This document shows positions 40,435 through 49,507 of a stretch of 54,888 bases of DNA, piece after piece. The DNA comes from Deltaproteobacteria bacterium (GTDB lineage: Bacteria > Bacillota > Desulfotomaculia > Desulfotomaculales > JAGUVT01). Each line of letters opens with the position of its first letter. Positions within the stretch are counted from its first letter, which is position 1. Position numbers and translations under genes: made by a program. The stretch is from positions 1 to 54,888 of the forward strand of contig JAGUVT010000021.1 in the NCBI GenBank assembly GCA_020062745.1. Direction: 5' to 3'. The notes beneath the pieces are model-generated. The model saw nothing but the letters and a program-made list of their open reading frames with translations. It was not told where the DNA came from and ran no database searches.

Positions 40435-40758
40435 ATGTGTTGCAAGTCTACTGGTTTACAGATTGGAAGTTTGGTTTGCTCTTTGCAGGGGCGGGACAAG
40501 GACAGATTTTATCTGGTGGTAGGAATTGATCGGTGTGGTATGGTCTTGATGATTGATGGGGAAAAACGTAAAGTTAATAGTCCAAAACGGAAAAACCTCA
40601 AGCATCTGAAAGTTTATAGCGCGGTTGCCACGATGCTGGTTGAGAAAATACAGGCTGGTAAGCGGATAGCCGATGCAGATGTGCGAAAAGCAATAAAAAG
40701 TTTGGTTGAATCTGTTTGGGAGGGTGGCTTGTGTCCAAAGAGGATGTTATTGAGGTAG
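40435..40758 (+). CDS. KOW-domain RNA-binding protein (L14e/L6e-like)
   Basis: A 107-residue protein with an N-terminal KOW-type barrel ([38 protein letters not shown]) followed by a basic helical tail. Proteins of this type sit between map and infA in many Clostridia and are annotated as ribosomal L14E/L6E/L27E-like; no function is proven that I know of. Its 3' end overlaps infA by 28 nt in another frame. The final residues (CPKRMLLR) are just the read-through of the infA start region. Confidence 0.85.
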   Translation: MCCKSTGLQIGSLVCSLQGRDKDRFYLVVGIDRCGMVLMIDGEKRKVNSPKRKNLKHLKVYSAVATMLVEKIQAGKRIADADVRKAIKSLVESVWEGGLCPKRMLLR

Positions 40759-40949
40759 AGGGTATTGTTGTTGAACCCTTGCCCAATGCCATGTTCAGGG
40801 TTGAGTTACAGAATGGTCATAAAGTGCTGGCGCATGTTTCCGGAAAGATCAGGATGAACTTTATCCGTATTTTGCCTGGTGACCGGGTGATGGTTGAATT
40901 GTCTCCTTATGATTTAACCCGGGGCCGGATTGTATACAGGTATAAGTAA
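40731..40949 (+). CDS. infA: translation initiation factor IF-1
   Basis: IF1 occupies the A site during initiation. The 72-residue OB-fold protein starts [52 protein letters not shown] and ends [11 protein letters not shown]. The start is GTG 40731 after GGGAGGGTGG. A longer in-frame reading from 40716 would include the SD. It overlaps the preceding KOW gene, which should couple their translation. Confidence 0.97.
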   Translation: MSKEDVIEVEGIVVEPLPNAMFRVELQNGHKVLAHVSGKIRMNFIRILPGDRVMVELSPYDLTRGRIVYRYK

Positions 40950-41018
40950 ACTGGGATAAAAGGGAAAGGGCTTTTTAAAGTTACCCTTGAGCCTGGAACC
41001 TTAAAGGAGGATTGACTG

Positions 41019-41132
41019 GTGAAAGTAAGACCGTCGGTAAAGCCTGTTTGCGAAAAATGTAAAACTATCCGTAGAAAAGGCAAGATAATGATTATTTGCG
41101 AGAATCCTAAGCACAAACAGGTACAGGGATAA
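41019..41132 (+). CDS. rpmJ: 50S ribosomal protein L36
   Basis: A 37-residue zinc-binding (C+) L36: start [21 protein letters not shown], then [10 protein letters not shown], giving the CxxC...C...H ligand set. The start is GTG 41019, 8 nt after AAAGGAGG. It lies between infA and rpsM in the usual order. Confidence 0.97.
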   Translation: MKVRPSVKPVCEKCKTIRRKGKIMIICENPKHKQVQG

Positions 41133-41155
41133 AATATTCGGGAGGTGTTAAAGCA

Positions 41156-41527
41156 TTGGCAAGAATTGCAGGCGTGGACTTACCAAAAGACAAACGGGTA
41201 GAAATAGCCCTTTCTTACATATATGGTCTCGGCCGGTCTGCGTCTCAGCGTATCCTGGCTCAAACCAGGATCGACAGTAATACAAGGGTAAAAAATCTAA
41301 CCGAAGAGGAAATAACTAAGTTACGGGACGTAATTGAGAAGAATTACAAGGTAGAAGGTGACTTGCGCCGGGAAGTAGCCCTGAATATTAAACGGCTGAT
41401 TGAGATTGGTTGTTACCGGGGACTGAGACACCGTAAAGGGTTGCCGGTACGCGGCCAGCGTACCAAGACTAATGCCAGAACGCGCAAGGGACCGCGCCGG
41501 ACGGTGGGCGTCCGCAGGAAGAAGTAG
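41156..41527 (+). CDS. rpsM: 30S ribosomal protein S13
   Basis: A head protein contacting P-site tRNA and the 50S. The 123-residue product starts [26 protein letters not shown] and ends [29 protein letters not shown]. The start is TTG 41156 after GGGAGGTG. It leads the alpha operon rpsM-rpsK-rpsD-rpoA-rplQ. Confidence 0.97.
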   Translation: MARIAGVDLPKDKRVEIALSYIYGLGRSASQRILAQTRIDSNTRVKNLTEEEITKLRDVIEKNYKVEGDLRREVALNIKRLIEIGCYRGLRHRKGLPVRGQRTKTNARTRKGPRRTVGVRRKK

Positions 41528-41564
41528 GAGAAAGGCTGGAATTTTTGAGGAGGAGGGTTCGGGT

Positions 41565-41954
41565 ATGGCCCGTCGCACAACCAGAACAAGGAAACGAGAA
41601 CGCAAGAATATTGAATCTGGTGTAGCGCATATTAAATCAACTTTTAACAATACTGTTATAACCATTACTGATACCAGAGGCAATGCTATTTCCTGGGCAA
41701 GCGCGGGGACGGCAGGTTTTAAAGGCTCCCGGAAAAGTACTCCTTTTGCTGCGCAGATGGCGGCTGAAGCGGCTGCCAGGGAAGCTATGGAACATGGCCT
41801 TAAAGAAGTTGAAGTAATGGTAAAAGGCCCCGGAGCTGGCCGGGAGGCGGCTATTCGCTCCCTCCAGGCAGCGGGTCTGGAGGTTAACATGATTAAGGAT
41901 GTTACACCTATTCCGCACAACGGTTGCCGGCCGCCTAAGCGCCGGAGAGTTTAA
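41565..41954 (+). CDS. rpsK: 30S ribosomal protein S11
   Basis: A platform protein near the mRNA exit. The 129-residue product starts [36 protein letters not shown] and ends [18 protein letters not shown] 41565 follows GAGGAGGAGGG; the in-frame extension from 41472 lies inside rpsM and contains the SD. Confidence 0.98.
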   Translation: MARRTTRTRKRERKNIESGVAHIKSTFNNTVITITDTRGNAISWASAGTAGFKGSRKSTPFAAQMAAEAAAREAMEHGLKEVEVMVKGPGAGREAAIRSLQAAGLEVNMIKDVTPIPHNGCRPPKRRRV

Positions 41955-41972
41955 GGGGGTGCTTTGTAGAAC

Positions 41973-42599
41973 GTGGCGCGCTATACGGGATCGGTTTGCC
42001 GGCTTTGTCGCCGGGAGGGCTTGAAACTTTATCTCAAAGGTGACCGTTGTTATACTTCCAAGTGTGCTGTGGATCGCCGCAGTTATGCTCCCGGTCAACA
42101 CGGTCAGTCCCGGAAGAAAGTATCCGAGTACGGGCTGCAGCTCAGGGAAAAGCAGAAGGCTCGCCGCATATATGGTATTCTGGAAAGACAGTTCAAGAGG
42201 TATTTTGAGCGTGCTGAAAAGCAGCAGGGTGTCACCGGGGAAAATCTCCTCCGGCTTTTAGAGAGACGTTTGGATAACGTTGTTTACCGTTTGGGGCTGT
42301 CCACTTCCCGGATTGAAGCCAGACAACTGGTACGGCACGGCCACTTTACAGTAAATGGCCGGAGGGTAAACATTCCATCCTTTTTAGTTCGCGTAGGCGA
42401 TGTGGTAGCTGTTCGGGATAAGAGCAGGGAGTCACCACGGATCAAAGAGTTGTTGGAAAGAGCGGCGGACAAGGCTCTGCCGGGCTGGCTGGAGTATGAA
42501 CCGGGACAGGCCAGGGGTCGGTTGGTAGCCCTTCCGGTACGGGATCAAATTGATGTTCCTGTACAGGAGCACTTGATTGTAGAATTATACTCCCGGTAG
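41973..42599 (+). CDS. rpsD: 30S ribosomal protein S4 (zinc-binding form)
   Basis: S4 nucleates 30S assembly and in several bacteria autoregulates. The 208-residue product has a C+ N-terminal zinc site (Cys9, Cys12, Cys26, Cys31) and the S4 domain [45 protein letters not shown]. The start is GTG 41973. It precedes rpoA with a 133-nt gap that can form a possible pseudoknot. Confidence 0.98.
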   Translation: MARYTGSVCRLCRREGLKLYLKGDRCYTSKCAVDRRSYAPGQHGQSRKKVSEYGLQLREKQKARRIYGILERQFKRYFERAEKQQGVTGENLLRLLERRLDNVVYRLGLSTSRIEARQLVRHGHFTVNGRRVNIPSFLVRVGDVVAVRDKSRESPRIKELLERAADKALPGWLEYEPGQARGRLVALPVRDQIDVPVQEHLIVELYSR

Positions 42600-42684
42600 G
42601 TAAAGGTATCAACGGTTTTCCATAAGAAGTTTCAATCTTTTTGATTTAAGATGATTTTGGATGAAATATTATCGAGTAAAGGAA

Positions 42685-42735
42685 GGCTTTACGCGAAATT
42701 TACCTCCAAAAAGCCAAGGAGGGAGAGTATTTTTG
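42685..42735 (+). promoter_or_regulatory. possible pseudoknot over the rpoA ribosome binding site
   Basis: Stem 1: GGCTTT (42685-42690) with AAAGCC (42710-42715). Stem 2: CCTCC (42703-42707, in the loop of stem 1) with GGAGG (42718-42722, the rpoA SD). Together they make an H-type pseudoknot that would hide the SD just before TTG 42733. Confidence 0.45.
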
Positions 42736-43683
42736 CTGGAAATTGAGAAACCGAAGATTGAAGTTGTTGAGATGAGTGATGACAACATATATGGCAGATT
42801 TGTAGTAGAACCTTTAGAAAGAGGTTATGGGATTACGCTGGGTAATTCATTGCGCCGCATTTTGCTTTCTTCGTTACCTGGAGCAGCGGTTACCTCTGTT
42901 AAAATTGACGGAGTTTTACATGAGTTTTCTACAGTTCCGGGAGTGGTAGAGGATGTCACTGATGTTATCTTAAATTTAAAAAGCCTTTGTTTAAAATTGC
43001 ACCGGGATGAAGAAAAAGTTTTGCGGATTGAGGCTGCCGGAGAAAAAGAAGTACGGGCGGGAGATATTATTGCCGATGCTGATGTGGAAATTTTAAATCC
43101 GGATTTGCTTATTGCTACTGTTGCCGAGGGCGGACGACTGTTTATGGAAATAACTGTGGCGAAAGGAAGGGGCTATGTTTCAGCGGAACGGAATAAGAAG
43201 GGCGAACACATAATTGGTGTAATACCGATAGATTCAGTATTTTCCCCGGTACGTAAAGCTAACTTTACCATTGAAAATACCCGTGTGGGTCAGATAACCG
43301 ATTACGACAAGTTAACACTGGAGGTTTGGACTAACGGAAGCATTCGGCCGGATGAAGCGACCAGCATGGCGGCTAAAATATTGAGCGAGTATCTGCGTCT
43401 TTTTATCGGACTTACCGAAACAGTCGGCGAAGTAGAAATTGTGGTTGAGAAGGAAGAAGAGAAAAAGAGTAAAGTTATGGAAATGACTATTGAGGAACTG
43501 GACCTGTCCGTGCGCTCTTATAACTGCTTGAAACGGGCCGGTATTAACTCGGTGGAAGATTTGATCCATCGCAATGAAGAGGATATGATGAAGGTGAGGA
43601 ACCTGGGGAAAAAGTCTTTAGAAGAAGTTATAAACAAAATGCATGAACTGGGTCTTTCATTGCGCAAGATTGATGAAGCGTAG
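42733..43683 (+). CDS. rpoA: DNA-directed RNA polymerase subunit alpha
   Basis: The alpha dimer scaffolds RNAP assembly; its C-domain binds UP elements and activators. The 316-residue product has alpha-NTD ([49 protein letters not shown]) and alpha-CTD from ~255 ([42 protein letters not shown]). The start is TTG 42733, 7 nt after AAGGAGGGAG. The in-frame ATG at 42661 has no SD and would add 24 residues of leader sequence. Confidence 0.97.
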   Translation: MLEIEKPKIEVVEMSDDNIYGRFVVEPLERGYGITLGNSLRRILLSSLPGAAVTSVKIDGVLHEFSTVPGVVEDVTDVILNLKSLCLKLHRDEEKVLRIEAAGEKEVRAGDIIADADVEILNPDLLIATVAEGGRLFMEITVAKGRGYVSAERNKKGEHIIGVIPIDSVFSPVRKANFTIENTRVGQITDYDKLTLEVWTNGSIRPDEATSMAAKILSEYLRLFIGLTETVGEVEIVVEKEEEKKSKVMEMTIEELDLSVRSYNCLKRAGINSVEDLIHRNEEDMMKVRNLGKKSLEEVINKMHELGLSLRKIDEA

Positions 43684-43697
43684 AAAGGGGAATAAAG

Positions 43698-44036
43698 ATG
43701 GGTTACCGCAGACTGGGCCGTAACACTGGTCACCGGCGGGCGATGTTGAGGAACCTGGTAACATCTCTCTTCCGTGACGAAAAAATTCATACTACGGAGC
43801 CCAGGGCGAAAGAGGTAAGAAGCATTGCTGAAAAAATGGTTACCCTGGCCAAGAAGGGAGATCTGGCTGCCCGGCGCCAGGCACTGGCTTATATCTGGGA
43901 AGAGGATGTGGCAGGCAAGCTTTTTGATAAAATTGCAGAGAAGTATGCTGATCAGAATGGTGGTTATACCCGCATTATCAAGACCGGTTACCGCCGCGGC
44001 GATGCTGCAGAAATGGTAATCCTTGAACTGGTATAA
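43698..44036 (+). CDS. rplQ: 50S ribosomal protein L17
   Basis: An exit-tunnel-side 50S protein. The 112-residue product starts [41 protein letters not shown] and ends [24 protein letters not shown]. Its TAA stop abuts the truA ATG (TAAATG). The ecfA1/ecfA2/ecfT genes, commonly found here in Firmicutes, are absent. Confidence 0.97.
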   Translation: MGYRRLGRNTGHRRAMLRNLVTSLFRDEKIHTTEPRAKEVRSIAEKMVTLAKKGDLAARRQALAYIWEEDVAGKLFDKIAEKYADQNGGYTRIIKTGYRRGDAAEMVILELV

Positions 44037-44786
44037 ATGGGTAATATAAAAATTATCCTGGCTTACGACGGGACCAATTACCATGGTTTTCAAGAACAAC
44101 GGGGCACGAAATTTGTAACTATCCAGTCGGTATTGGAAGAACGGCTGGCCAGATTGACCGGGAGAGAAATCAGGATAATTGCGGCCAGTCGCACGGATGC
44201 CGGTGTACATGCCCGGGGCCAGGTGGTAAATTTTATTGCCGATGACTGGCCAATTCCGGTGGAGCGCCTGGTGAGAGCCTTAAACGGGATTCTGCCTGAA
44301 GATATTGTTACCCTATCGGCCGAAGAAGTGCCGGGTGATTTTCATGCCCGTTTTTCGGCAGTAGCAAAGACTTATTGTTACACAATTTACAACAGTCCAG
44401 TGCCTTCGCCTTTCTGGCGGCTCTATAGTTTGCATGTTCCGCATCCGCTGGATATTGAGGCTATGCGGGAAGCGGGCCGTTACATTTTGGGAAAGCATGA
44501 TTTTGTGGTTTTCCGTGCGCTTGGCACGCCGGTACAGTCAACAGAACGAACTCTTTACACGGTAGCGGTAAACCGCAGCGGTTTGCTGGTACGGCTTGAG
44601 TTGAGGGCGGACGGTTTCCTCTATCACATGGCCCGCATGATTGCCGGTACCCTGTTGCGGGTAGGGATGGGAAAAGTTCTGCCGGGATCTATGCCCGATG
44701 TCTTGTGCGGCCGGGAAAAACGGTTGGCCGGTCCTGTTCTGCCTGCCGGCGGCCTTTGTCTTGAACGGGTAGAATACGGACCTTGA
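44037..44786 (+). CDS. truA: tRNA pseudouridine(38-40) synthase
   Basis: TruA makes pseudouridine at positions 38-40 of tRNA anticodon stems. The 249-residue protein has the catalytic Asp54 in ASRTDAGVHARGQVVNF and the FLYHMARMIAGTLLRVG C-terminal motif. It starts directly at the rplQ stop and must rely on coupling, since no strong SD is visible. The rplM promoter begins at its stop codon. Confidence 0.96.
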   Translation: MGNIKIILAYDGTNYHGFQEQRGTKFVTIQSVLEERLARLTGREIRIIAASRTDAGVHARGQVVNFIADDWPIPVERLVRALNGILPEDIVTLSAEEVPGDFHARFSAVAKTYCYTIYNSPVPSPFWRLYSLHVPHPLDIEAMREAGRYILGKHDFVVFRALGTPVQSTERTLYTVAVNRSGLLVRLELRADGFLYHMARMIAGTLLRVGMGKVLPGSMPDVLCGREKRLAGPVLPAGGLCLERVEYGP

Positions 44787-44812
44787 CAGTGCCGGTTGGT
44801 TTGTATTAGAAT
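44783..44812 (+). promoter_or_regulatory. sigma-A promoter of rplM-rpsI
   Basis: TTGACA (44783-44788), an 18-nt spacer, TAGAAT (44807-44812). The -35 overlaps the truA stop. The start codon of rplM lies 34 nt downstream. Confidence 0.8.
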
Positions 44813-44845
44813 AGCTCCGTTGCATTTTTCGAAGGAGGAGATTTT

Positions 44846-45280
44846 TTGAAGACTTTTATGGCCAGGCCAAAAGATTATTTAGGAAAACGCCGGTGGTATG
44901 TTCTGGATGCCGAAGGAAAAATTCTTGGCCGGCTGGCGGTGGAAGCAGCCCGCGTTCTAATGGGTAAACATAAGCCTGACTATACAACGCATGTGGATAC
45001 TGGTGATCACGTGATTGTAATCAATGCCGAGAAAGTGATTTTAACCGGGAGCAAGCTGCAGAAAAAACAGTATATAAGGCACACTGGTTATCCGGGCGGG
45101 TTGAGGGTGACTGCTTATGCTGATTTAATGAAGTCCAAACCGGAGAAGGTTGTGGAGAAGGCTATTATTGGTATGCTTCCGCACAACCGGCTGGGAGCGG
45201 CTATGGCCAGGAAGCTTAAAGTATGCAGGGGGCCGGAGCATCCCCATCGGGCACAACAGCCAACCAGGCTAGAGATTTAA
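44846..45280 (+). CDS. rplM: 50S ribosomal protein L13
   Basis: An early 50S assembly protein. The 144-residue product contains [55 protein letters not shown] and [35 protein letters not shown]. The start is TTG 44846 behind AAGGAGGAG; the ATG at 44858 is too far from the SD. Confidence 0.97.
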   Translation: MKTFMARPKDYLGKRRWYVLDAEGKILGRLAVEAARVLMGKHKPDYTTHVDTGDHVIVINAEKVILTGSKLQKKQYIRHTGYPGGLRVTAYADLMKSKPEKVVEKAIIGMLPHNRLGAAMARKLKVCRGPEHPHRAQQPTRLEI

Positions 45281-45300
45281 AAGGTAAGGAGGAGTTTGCG

Positions 45301-45693
45301 ATAGCTTATACGCAATTTTATGGCACCGGCCGGCGGAAAAATGCTGTTGCCCGTGTTTTTCTAGTACCGGGTGAAGGGCGGGTAATGGTAAACAGCCGGC
45401 CGGTAGATGAATATTTTGGCCGCCGTACTCTGGAGATGATTGTACGGCAGCCGCTAGAGTTAACTGGTCTAACCGGACGTTTTGATATCCTGGCTAAAGT
45501 GATGGGCGGCGGTGTAACCGGTCAGGCCGGGGCAATCAAAATGGGTATTGCCCGTGCTCTGGTGCAAAGCGATTCCAATCTGCGGTCTACCTTGAAGCGG
45601 GCCGGTTTTTTGACCCGGGATCCACGCATGAAAGAACGCCGGAAGTACGGTCTCAAAAAAGCCCGCCGGGCTCCCCAGTTTTCCAAGCGCTAG
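45301..45693 (+). CDS. rpsI: 30S ribosomal protein S9 (apparent ATA start)
   Basis: S9's C-terminal tail reaches P-site tRNA. The product contains [24 protein letters not shown] and ends [17 protein letters not shown]. The family N-terminus (M-A-x-x-Q-x-YGTGRRK) falls at codon ATA 45301, exactly 8 nt after the strong SD AAGGAGGAG. No ATG/GTG/TTG occurs in frame between the rplM stop and this point. The only canonical upstream start (ATG 45223) lies inside rplM and would put the SD within the gene. ATA gives 130 residues. A sequencing error ATG to ATA is the alternative. Its stop shares CTAG with the convergent fapA. Confidence 0.9.
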   Translation: MAYTQFYGTGRRKNAVARVFLVPGEGRVMVNSRPVDEYFGRRTLEMIVRQPLELTGLTGRFDILAKVMGGGVTGQAGAIKMGIARALVQSDSNLRSTLKRAGFLTRDPRMKERRKYGLKKARRAPQFSKR

Positions 45694-47543
45694 GAGAGAC
45701 CCAGTTCACCTTTTTCGTTTACTGTTGTACTTATTTGCTGCTCTGATTGACTCAACTCTTTAAAAGCTCTGCCCACCTGGAGGTGTACTCCGGGGCAAGC
45801 ATGATTTATTTTGATCGATTTTCCTGCCGGTACCCTGATTATTGTGCTTATACCAATATCAGAACCGGCAGTGCCAACTGTAACATTTCCTTCGGAGATA
45901 ATTTCGCCACCCCGCATAACGCCCCGGATATTCACATCGCCGCCGGCGTCGATAAATGAATTATAACAACCTGCTCCGCTCACTAAAACGCTGCCGGAAG
46001 CAGTAATTTTACTGTTTAAAGTGTAACTCAGCAAAATAGCGCAGGCCTTTTCGGCAGTGTTTTCTAAAAGCAGCTTTTCTAAAAGATCTAACTGAGGGAA
46101 AAACATCATTATTTCCGTAATTTTTTTTAGTTTCAGCGGGTTTAGGCCGGTAAAAGTATTAACCATGAGGTTGATGAAATGGATTAACTCCTGGTGCAAT
46201 TCAAAATCGGCATTTCTCTCCAGTTCCTTTAAGCGGTTTATGAATATTGGTATTTCTTTGAATTTCATTTCTTCCAGGACAAGTAACAGTTGGCCGAAAT
46301 TAAGTTCTTGTTTTTCAAAGAAGCGGTGGTGAGTCAAGAAGTTTAAAACTTCTGTCAGCTCCCGCAGTTTGTTTTTTAATTCTCTTAGCAGGGGCAGAAA
46401 TTTTGTGTAGTATCTTTCATGTCCGCCTGCTTTTATTTTGGTGTTGATAACATTATTCCGGACCAGAACATCTCCGCCGGTGTTAATAGTAGCTTCGTAA
46501 ACCGCTCCGTTTATTTCGGTTTTTCCGGTAGAGGCAATGACCATGCCGGCTTTGACGTCGCCCAGCACTTTGATATCGCCTTTGAATTGGATGTTGCCGG
46601 AAGCCAGATCCACGTTCCCATGTTGGACGAGTACCGGTAGAACGTCAAACCAGTAAACATTGCCGGTTATTTTTGCTACCGGATGGCCGCTTATAACAGC
46701 TTTTACCTCCTGTTTTTCAGTATCGATGGCCACCCCCTTGCCGCCTTTTAAGAACAGGTGTTTCTGATTGGCGGGCGGAATTAGCCTGCCGTTTACATCT
46801 TTACCGGGGATTCCTTTTGTTCCCGGGAACCTGCGCGCCAGGATAGTTTCCTGTTCGACCGATGGAGGAAATCTATTCAAGGTGCGGAAATCTACGCTTC
46901 CGTCAGGCAGTATTTTCGGCTTGCCCGGTACGGTACCGGCAAAATAAATTTCTACCCGGTCGTCAGCCGGGGCCTGCGGCTCAGAGCCACTGGCTACCAA
47001 TTCTTCTGCAAGGCGGGGGTTTTTGACCAGATCATCGATCAAGTCATAATTAATCCCGTATACCACGTTATTTCTGGCCAGTTCTTTTTTGATTGAATCG
47101 GCAGAAATATTCCAGTATTGTTCTACAAAGGGATTTACCTTTAGAAACAGGTCTTCCTGCGCATTCTGGTCGACCAGGCGGTAGCAAATTTTTGTGACCG
47201 GTGAGATTTTTATAAAAGCCTTTAGTTTATCCGGTGAAACACTGACCGTGATTTCTCCTGGTGTTTCCTCGCATTCGGTTTCAACAAAAATTTCGTTATT
47301 TTCATCAACGGCAACTTGCTCGTAGACTGGCATTTTATTGATATAAAGAGTTGCGTGTTTGCATGGTGTTATGGTCGGTTTTCTTTTTTGCTGCCGGTTT
47401 CTGACGTAGATTTTCCCTTTTTCCACCCATACATTTCCGTTCTGTTCCGCATCGCCAGAGACATTATCCGGCTTACTACCATTTTTTGATTTTTCTTCAA
47501 GACTCTTCCGGATCAGCTTGCGCAGGACCTCTTCTTTGAACAT
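45690..47543 (-). CDS. fapA: DUF342/FapA-family polymer-forming-like protein
   Basis: A 617-residue protein of the flagellar assembly protein A / DUF342 family. The C-terminal half contains two beta-helix-like blocks ([40 protein letters not shown] near 320-360 and [30 protein letters not shown] near 540) split by a long charged helical segment (~380-500). The N-terminus is basic and low in complexity. The only naming evidence is family resemblance; its role is unclear, and no flagellar genes are here. It runs opposite to its neighbours, starts at ATG 47543 after CAGGAG, and its TAG overlaps the rpsI TAG in CTAG. Confidence 0.85.
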   Translation of the reverse strand: MFKEEVLRKLIRKSLEEKSKNGSKPDNVSGDAEQNGNVWVEKGKIYVRNRQQKRKPTITPCKHATLYINKMPVYEQVAVDENNEIFVETECEETPGEITVSVSPDKLKAFIKISPVTKICYRLVDQNAQEDLFLKVNPFVEQYWNISADSIKKELARNNVVYGINYDLIDDLVKNPRLAEELVASGSEPQAPADDRVEIYFAGTVPGKPKILPDGSVDFRTLNRFPPSVEQETILARRFPGTKGIPGKDVNGRLIPPANQKHLFLKGGKGVAIDTEKQEVKAVISGHPVAKITGNVYWFDVLPVLVQHGNVDLASGNIQFKGDIKVLGDVKAGMVIASTGKTEINGAVYEATINTGGDVLVRNNVINTKIKAGGHERYYTKFLPLLRELKNKLRELTEVLNFLTHHRFFEKQELNFGQLLLVLEEMKFKEIPIFINRLKELERNADFELHQELIHFINLMVNTFTGLNPLKLKKITEIMMFFPQLDLLEKLLLENTAEKACAILLSYTLNSKITASGSVLVSGAGCYNSFIDAGGDVNIRGVMRGGEIISEGNVTVGTAGSDIGISTIIRVPAGKSIKINHACPGVHLQVGRAFKELSQSEQQISTTVNEKGELGLS

Positions 47544-47546
47544 GGT

Positions 47547-47575
47547 TTGACCTGCTCCTGTTTTTTTGATAATAT
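47547..47575 (+). promoter_or_regulatory. sigma-A promoter of the sugar-phosphate mutase operon
   Basis: TTGACC (47547-47552), a 17-nt spacer, TAATAT (47570-47575) with an extended -10 TGA. It lies in the divergent gap between fapA and the mutase gene. Confidence 0.7.
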
Positions 47576-47616
47576 TTCGTCAAAACTAACTCTTAACTTT
47601 ATTAAGAGGTGAAGAA

Positions 47617-48984
47617 ATGATCAATGCCGCTATTTTTCGCCAGTACGATATCCGGGGTGTGGCCGACCGCGATCTTACTTCTGATGTAGTTGAGTTGCTG
47701 GGGAAGGCGCTGGGTACTTTTTTTCAGTCCGGTACGGTGCTGGTCGGCCGGGATAACCGGTTGAGTTCCGGCCGCATTCATGATGATCTGGGGCGCGGTC
47801 TGCTGGCGACCGGCTGCCGGGTGGCCGACGTTGGACTGGTGGTGACTCCGGTTGTTTATTATGCGCGGGTTTGCTTTGGTATAGACGGGGCGGTCATGAT
47901 TACCGGCAGTCACAACCCGCCCGATGAAAACGGCTTTAAAATCTGTCGTGGGGCCGGAACGATTCACGGGGAAGAAATCCAGAAGTTAAAAGCGATGATG
48001 CTGGGAAATAAATTTGCCGGCGGCCGGGGAGAAGTCGCCGGAAAAGATGCGGTTTTACCTTACCTGGCCATGCTGCAGGAAAAGATTCGTCTCGGACCGC
48101 GCCGTTTAAAGGTGGCGGTGGACTGCGGCAACGGAGCGGCGGGTTTCTTTGCTGAAAGGCTCCTGTCCGCGTGGGGTTGTGCGGTGGTACCGCTTTACTG
48201 CGAGCCGGACGGCAGCTTTCCCAATCACCAGCCGGATCCGGTAAAAACGGCGAACCTGGCCGATTTGCGGGCCGCGGTTCTTTCCCGGGAGTGTGACCTG
48301 GGGGTGGCTTACGACGGGGACGCCGACCGGATCGGGGTGGTGGACGACAAGGGGAACGTGGTTTGGGGCGATCAGTTGATGATCCTGTACTGGCGGGAGA
48401 TTTTGCCGAAGTATCCGGGCGCTGCGGCCATTATCGAGGTAAAATGCTCTCAGGCCCTGGTGGACGAGGTAAACCGGCTTGGCGGCAAGCCGCTTTTCTA
48501 CAAAACGGGACATTCGCTGATCAAGGCTAAAATGAAAGAGGTCGGCGCTGTTTTTACCGGTGAGATGTCCGGTCACATGTTTTTTGCCGATGAGTATTAT
48601 GGTTTTGATGATGCTTTTTATGCTACCGGCAGGCTGCTCAGGATCTTGTCGCACGTGGATGTCCCGCTTTCGTCGTTATTGGCCGATATTCCCCGTTATT
48701 ATTCAACAGCCGAGACGCGGGTACCCTGCGCCGATAGAGAAAAGTTTGCCGTTGTTGCGCAACTGGTCGATGATTTCAAACGGGAATACGAAGTTATCGA
48801 CGTTGATGGGGTGCGGGTTTTATTTCCCGGGGGCTGGGGGCTGGTGCGGGCGTCCAATACCCAGCCGGCACTGGTAGCCAGGTGTGAGGCCAAAACGGAA
48901 GGGAGATTGAAGGAAATCTGCGATATCGTGCAGAATAAGTTAAGGCGTTTTCCGGAAGTCGGCGATTTCCAGTGGGAGTATTAG
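47617..48984 (+). CDS. phosphomannomutase/phosphoglucomutase
   Basis: A 455-residue alpha-D-phosphohexomutase. The active-site serine is Ser98 in TGSHNPP, the metal loop is DGDADR (residues 233-238), and the phosphate-binding loop is GWGLVRASNTQPAL near the C-terminus. It interconverts hexose 6- and 1-phosphates. PMM versus PGM specificity cannot be read by eye (manB/algC or pgm). It supplies sugar-1-phosphate for the nucleotide-sugar genes that follow. A hairpin CTCTTAA/TTAAGAG (47590-47608) overlaps its SD. Confidence 0.92.
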   Translation: MINAAIFRQYDIRGVADRDLTSDVVELLGKALGTFFQSGTVLVGRDNRLSSGRIHDDLGRGLLATGCRVADVGLVVTPVVYYARVCFGIDGAVMITGSHNPPDENGFKICRGAGTIHGEEIQKLKAMMLGNKFAGGRGEVAGKDAVLPYLAMLQEKIRLGPRRLKVAVDCGNGAAGFFAERLLSAWGCAVVPLYCEPDGSFPNHQPDPVKTANLADLRAAVLSRECDLGVAYDGDADRIGVVDDKGNVVWGDQLMILYWREILPKYPGAAAIIEVKCSQALVDEVNRLGGKPLFYKTGHSLIKAKMKEVGAVFTGEMSGHMFFADEYYGFDDAFYATGRLLRILSHVDVPLSSLLADIPRYYSTAETRVPCADREKFAVVAQLVDDFKREYEVIDVDGVRVLFPGGWGLVRASNTQPALVARCEAKTEGRLKEICDIVQNKLRRFPEVGDFQWEY

Positions 48985-49045
48985 TATGTTGTGAAAAAGA
49001 CTTTTTTACAACGTTTTTAAAGTAGAGGAGAGGTAGGAAAGGGGC

Positions 49046-49507
49046 ATGGATTTGATCGAAGGAGTGCAGGTGAAGAAGCTGCGCCTGATTCCGGACGAGC
49101 GAGGCTACCTGATGGAAATGTTGCGCAGCGACTGGCCGGAATTCATGCGGTTCGGCCAGGCATACGTCACCTGTTGTTACCCGGGGGTATACAAGGCGTG
49201 GCATTACCACAAGCTGCAGTGGGACTTTTTTGTCTGTGTCTCCGGTATGGCCAAGGTTGTACTCTATGACTCCAGGGACGGCATCTCGACGGGAGGAATG
49301 GTCAACGAGTTTCACATCGGCCATTTAAACCCGTTGCTTTTAAAAATTCCACCCATGGTGTATCACGGTTTTACCGCCGAGGGCGGGCAGGCGGCGCTGA
49401 TCATCAATATTCCGACACAACTGTATAACTATCAGCAGCCGGATGAATACCGCCTGCCGCATAATGATCCTTCCATCCCTTATTCCTGGGAGGTCCGTCA
49501 CGGATGA
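49046..49507 (+). CDS. RmlC-like cupin (dTDP-4-dehydrorhamnose 3,5-epimerase family)
   Basis: A 153-residue cupin related to RmlC. It has the N-terminal RLIPDERGYLMEMLRSD segment, the barrel motif AWHYHKLQWDFFVCVSGMAKVVLYDSR, and VYHGFTAE. True RmlC enzymes are about 180-190 residues with a RGLHYQ motif; here the corresponding segment reads KAWHYHK and the C-terminus is short. So 3,5-epimerase activity is likely from context but not certain. It overlaps rmlD by 4 nt. Confidence 0.8.
   Translation: MDLIEGVQVKKLRLIPDERGYLMEMLRSDWPEFMRFGQAYVTCCYPGVYKAWHYHKLQWDFFVCVSGMAKVVLYDSRDGISTGGMVNEFHIGHLNPLLLKIPPMVYHGFTAEGGQAALIINIPTQLYNYQQPDEYRLPHNDPSIPYSWEVRHG

Noticed and set aside
42661-42732. 24-residue N-terminal extension of rpoA
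   Set aside because: No SD before ATG 42661, and the true SD lies within the extension.
44787-44845. L13 leader element before rplM
   Set aside because: The predicted transcript leader is under 30 nt, too short for the known motif.
45223-45300. N-terminal extension of rpsI from ATG 45223
   Set aside because: Lies inside rplM, adds non-S9 residues, and would contain the rpsI SD.
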